The notes under the pieces: model-generated
The model's input: the letters and a program-made list of their open reading frames with translations, nothing else
Database searches by the model: none
Told to the model about the DNA's origin: nothing
Assembly: GCA_045402695.1 (NCBI GenBank)
Contig: JAWPNA010000050.1
Location: forward strand, 1 to 7,361
Length of the DNA: 7,361 bases
Direction: 5' to 3'
DNA from: JAWPNA01 sp045402695
GTDB lineage: Bacteria; Acidobacteriota; Polarisedimenticolia; JACPZX01; DASXTC01
Translations under genes and position numbers: made by a program
Part shown: positions 6,392-7,361 of the stretch, piece after piece
Layout: each line of letters starts with the position of its first letter
How positions within the stretch are numbered: position 1 is the stretch's first letter

Positions 6392-7361
6392 ATGGCCAAG
6401 ATCAGGATCCATGAGCTGGCGAAGCGGGTCGGCTTGCCGAGCAAGGAAGTCGTCGACCTGCTGCGCGCACGGGGCGTGGAGGTTCGATCGAACCTCAGCT
6501 CGGTGGATGAGGAGGTCGAAGCCCTCCTCAAGGCGCCCGGCGCGAGCGCCTCGGCGGCGAAGTCCGCAAGACAGGGGGCTGCGAAGGCCCCGCCCACAGC
6601 GCCGGTCAAGGTCGTCGGGAGACAACCTGCGACTACACCCGAGCTCAGGCCGAGCCAGGCCACCAGAACGCCTGCTGTCGCTCCGGCCAAGCCCGCGCCG
6701 CCGAAGCCGCCCAGCTCTTCCCCTGCGGCACACTCCCCGGCGAAGAAGCCTGTGACATCCACCGCTCCGACGGCTGTGAGGCCCTCGCCCAGCTCAGCAG
6801 CTCCGAGTCCCCCGGCTTCATCCCGTCCATCGGGGCCGCCGGTCCGGGGCACGGGCCGTCCGGCGGCTGGCCCCGGCACGAAGCCGGGTCTACCTGGGAC
6901 ACCGCCTCATCCTCCTGCCGCGCATGCCCCGCGCCCGGCCGGCGCCGTCTTACCTGAACCCAGACCGGCGGCGCTGCCACCCATCCCACCGGGGCCGCCG
7001 AAGCCAATCTCCATCACGGAGGGAGTCACCGTGCGGGAGCTCGGCGAGAAGATGAACGTCAAGGCGAATGACATCCTGAAACGCCTTCTCCTGAAAGGGG
7101 TGATGACCAACGTCAATCGCCCGATGGATCCGGAGATGGCCCGACAGGTGGCCGGCGAGTTCGGATACGAGGCACTGGTCGTTTCTTTCGAGGAAAGCGC
7201 GGTCATCGAGGAAAAGGCCGCGGGCAGGAGCTTGCAGCTCGTGCCTCGACCTCCGGTGGTCACCGTGATGGGACACGTGGACCATGGCAAGACATCCCTT
7301 CTGGACGCGATACGCACGACGCGGGTTGTCGACCGAGAGCACGGCGGCATCACCCAGCACA
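6392..7361 (+). CDS. infB: Translation initiation factor IF2, N-terminal part (partial)
   Basis: The reading frame is open from ATG 6392 to the right edge (323 full codons) and is cut by the window. IF2 is a GTPase that places initiator tRNA on the ribosome. Residues 1-48 are an IF2 N-terminal domain (MAKIRIHELAKRVGLPSKEVVDLL). Residues about 50-205 are a Pro/Ala/Ser-rich linker with scattered Lys and Arg. Residues about 206-258 are a second IF2 N domain (TVRELGEKMNVKANDILKRLLLKG). The GTPase domain begins near 288, with the P-loop GHVDHGKT at 294-301 and the start of the switch motif GGITQH at the edge. GAGGAG (6377-6382) lies 9 bases before the ATG. It follows nusA after 22 bases, so cotranscription is expected. 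The catalytic and tRNA-binding parts lie outside the window. Confidence 0.97.
   Translation, partial: MAKIRIHELAKRVGLPSKEVVDLLRARGVEVRSNLSSVDEEVEALLKAPGASASAAKSARQGAAKAPPTAPVKVVGRQPATTPELRPSQATRTPAVAPAKPAPPKPPSSSPAAHSPAKKPVTSTAPTAVRPSPSSAAPSPPASSRPSGPPVRGTGRPAAGPGTKPGLPGTPPHPPAAHAPRPAGAVLPEPRPAALPPIPPGPPKPISITEGVTVRELGEKMNVKANDILKRLLLKGVMTNVNRPMDPEMARQVAGEFGYEALVVSFEESAVIEEKAAGRSLQLVPRPPVVTVMGHVDHGKTSLLDAIRTTRVVDREHGGITQH

Noticed and set aside
5995..6879. 294-codon minus-strand open frame
   Set aside because: It is antisense to the ends of nusA and infB, both certain genes; its Gly/Ala-rich composition is the usual shadow of GC-rich codons.

Overview
The window is GC-rich bacterial chromosome with dense, mostly co-directional genes. 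It opens with the 5' part of a 16S rRNA gene on the minus strand. The variable regions, the style of the helix following the 16S 420-450 region and the stretch around the 806 site look most like Acidobacteriota or a nearby uncultured lineage. The TPR plus CRTAC1/UnbV gene pair, common in that phylum, agrees with this. The placement is from memory and is moderate in confidence.

Layout. Positions 1-890 are 16S rRNA, minus strand, cut by the left edge. Positions 891-1164 are a divergent control region: on the minus strand the pre-16S leader with a boxA-like antitermination element and a TTGACA/TAGAGT promoter, and on the plus strand a strong TTGCCA-17-TATAAT promoter. Positions 1165-4041 hold two abutting plus-strand genes (stop and start touch as TGAGTG). 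The first is an exported TPR-repeat protein and the second is an exported seven-motif FG-GAP/VCBS beta-propeller with a C-terminal ASPIC/UnbV domain. Positions 4042-4139 hold a possible extended -10 promoter and then a very strong stem-loop with a T-tract. Positions 4140-7361 are the start of the conserved rimP-nusA-infB transcription/translation operon, with infB running off the right edge.

How the parts fit. rimP (30S maturation), nusA (elongation and antitermination factor) and infB (initiation factor IF2) form a housekeeping operon for the translation and transcription machinery. NusA also takes part in boxA-dependent rRNA antitermination, so the rRNA leader at the left and nusA at the right belong to one functional circuit. 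The TPR and UnbV proteins are probably a co-expressed envelope or periplasmic pair with unknown substrate.

The most unusual DNA is the 196-base rimP-nusA gap. It is long for this operon, has no convincing gene, and carries a perfect 13-bp inverted repeat enclosing a 12-bp palindrome, with flanking segments that could pair in competing ways. The hairpin placed between a possible rimP promoter and the rimP start is the second candidate regulatory element. I saw no CRISPR array, transposase, tRNA or clear mobile element. The known genes are ordinary, and I did not find a wholly new protein system.
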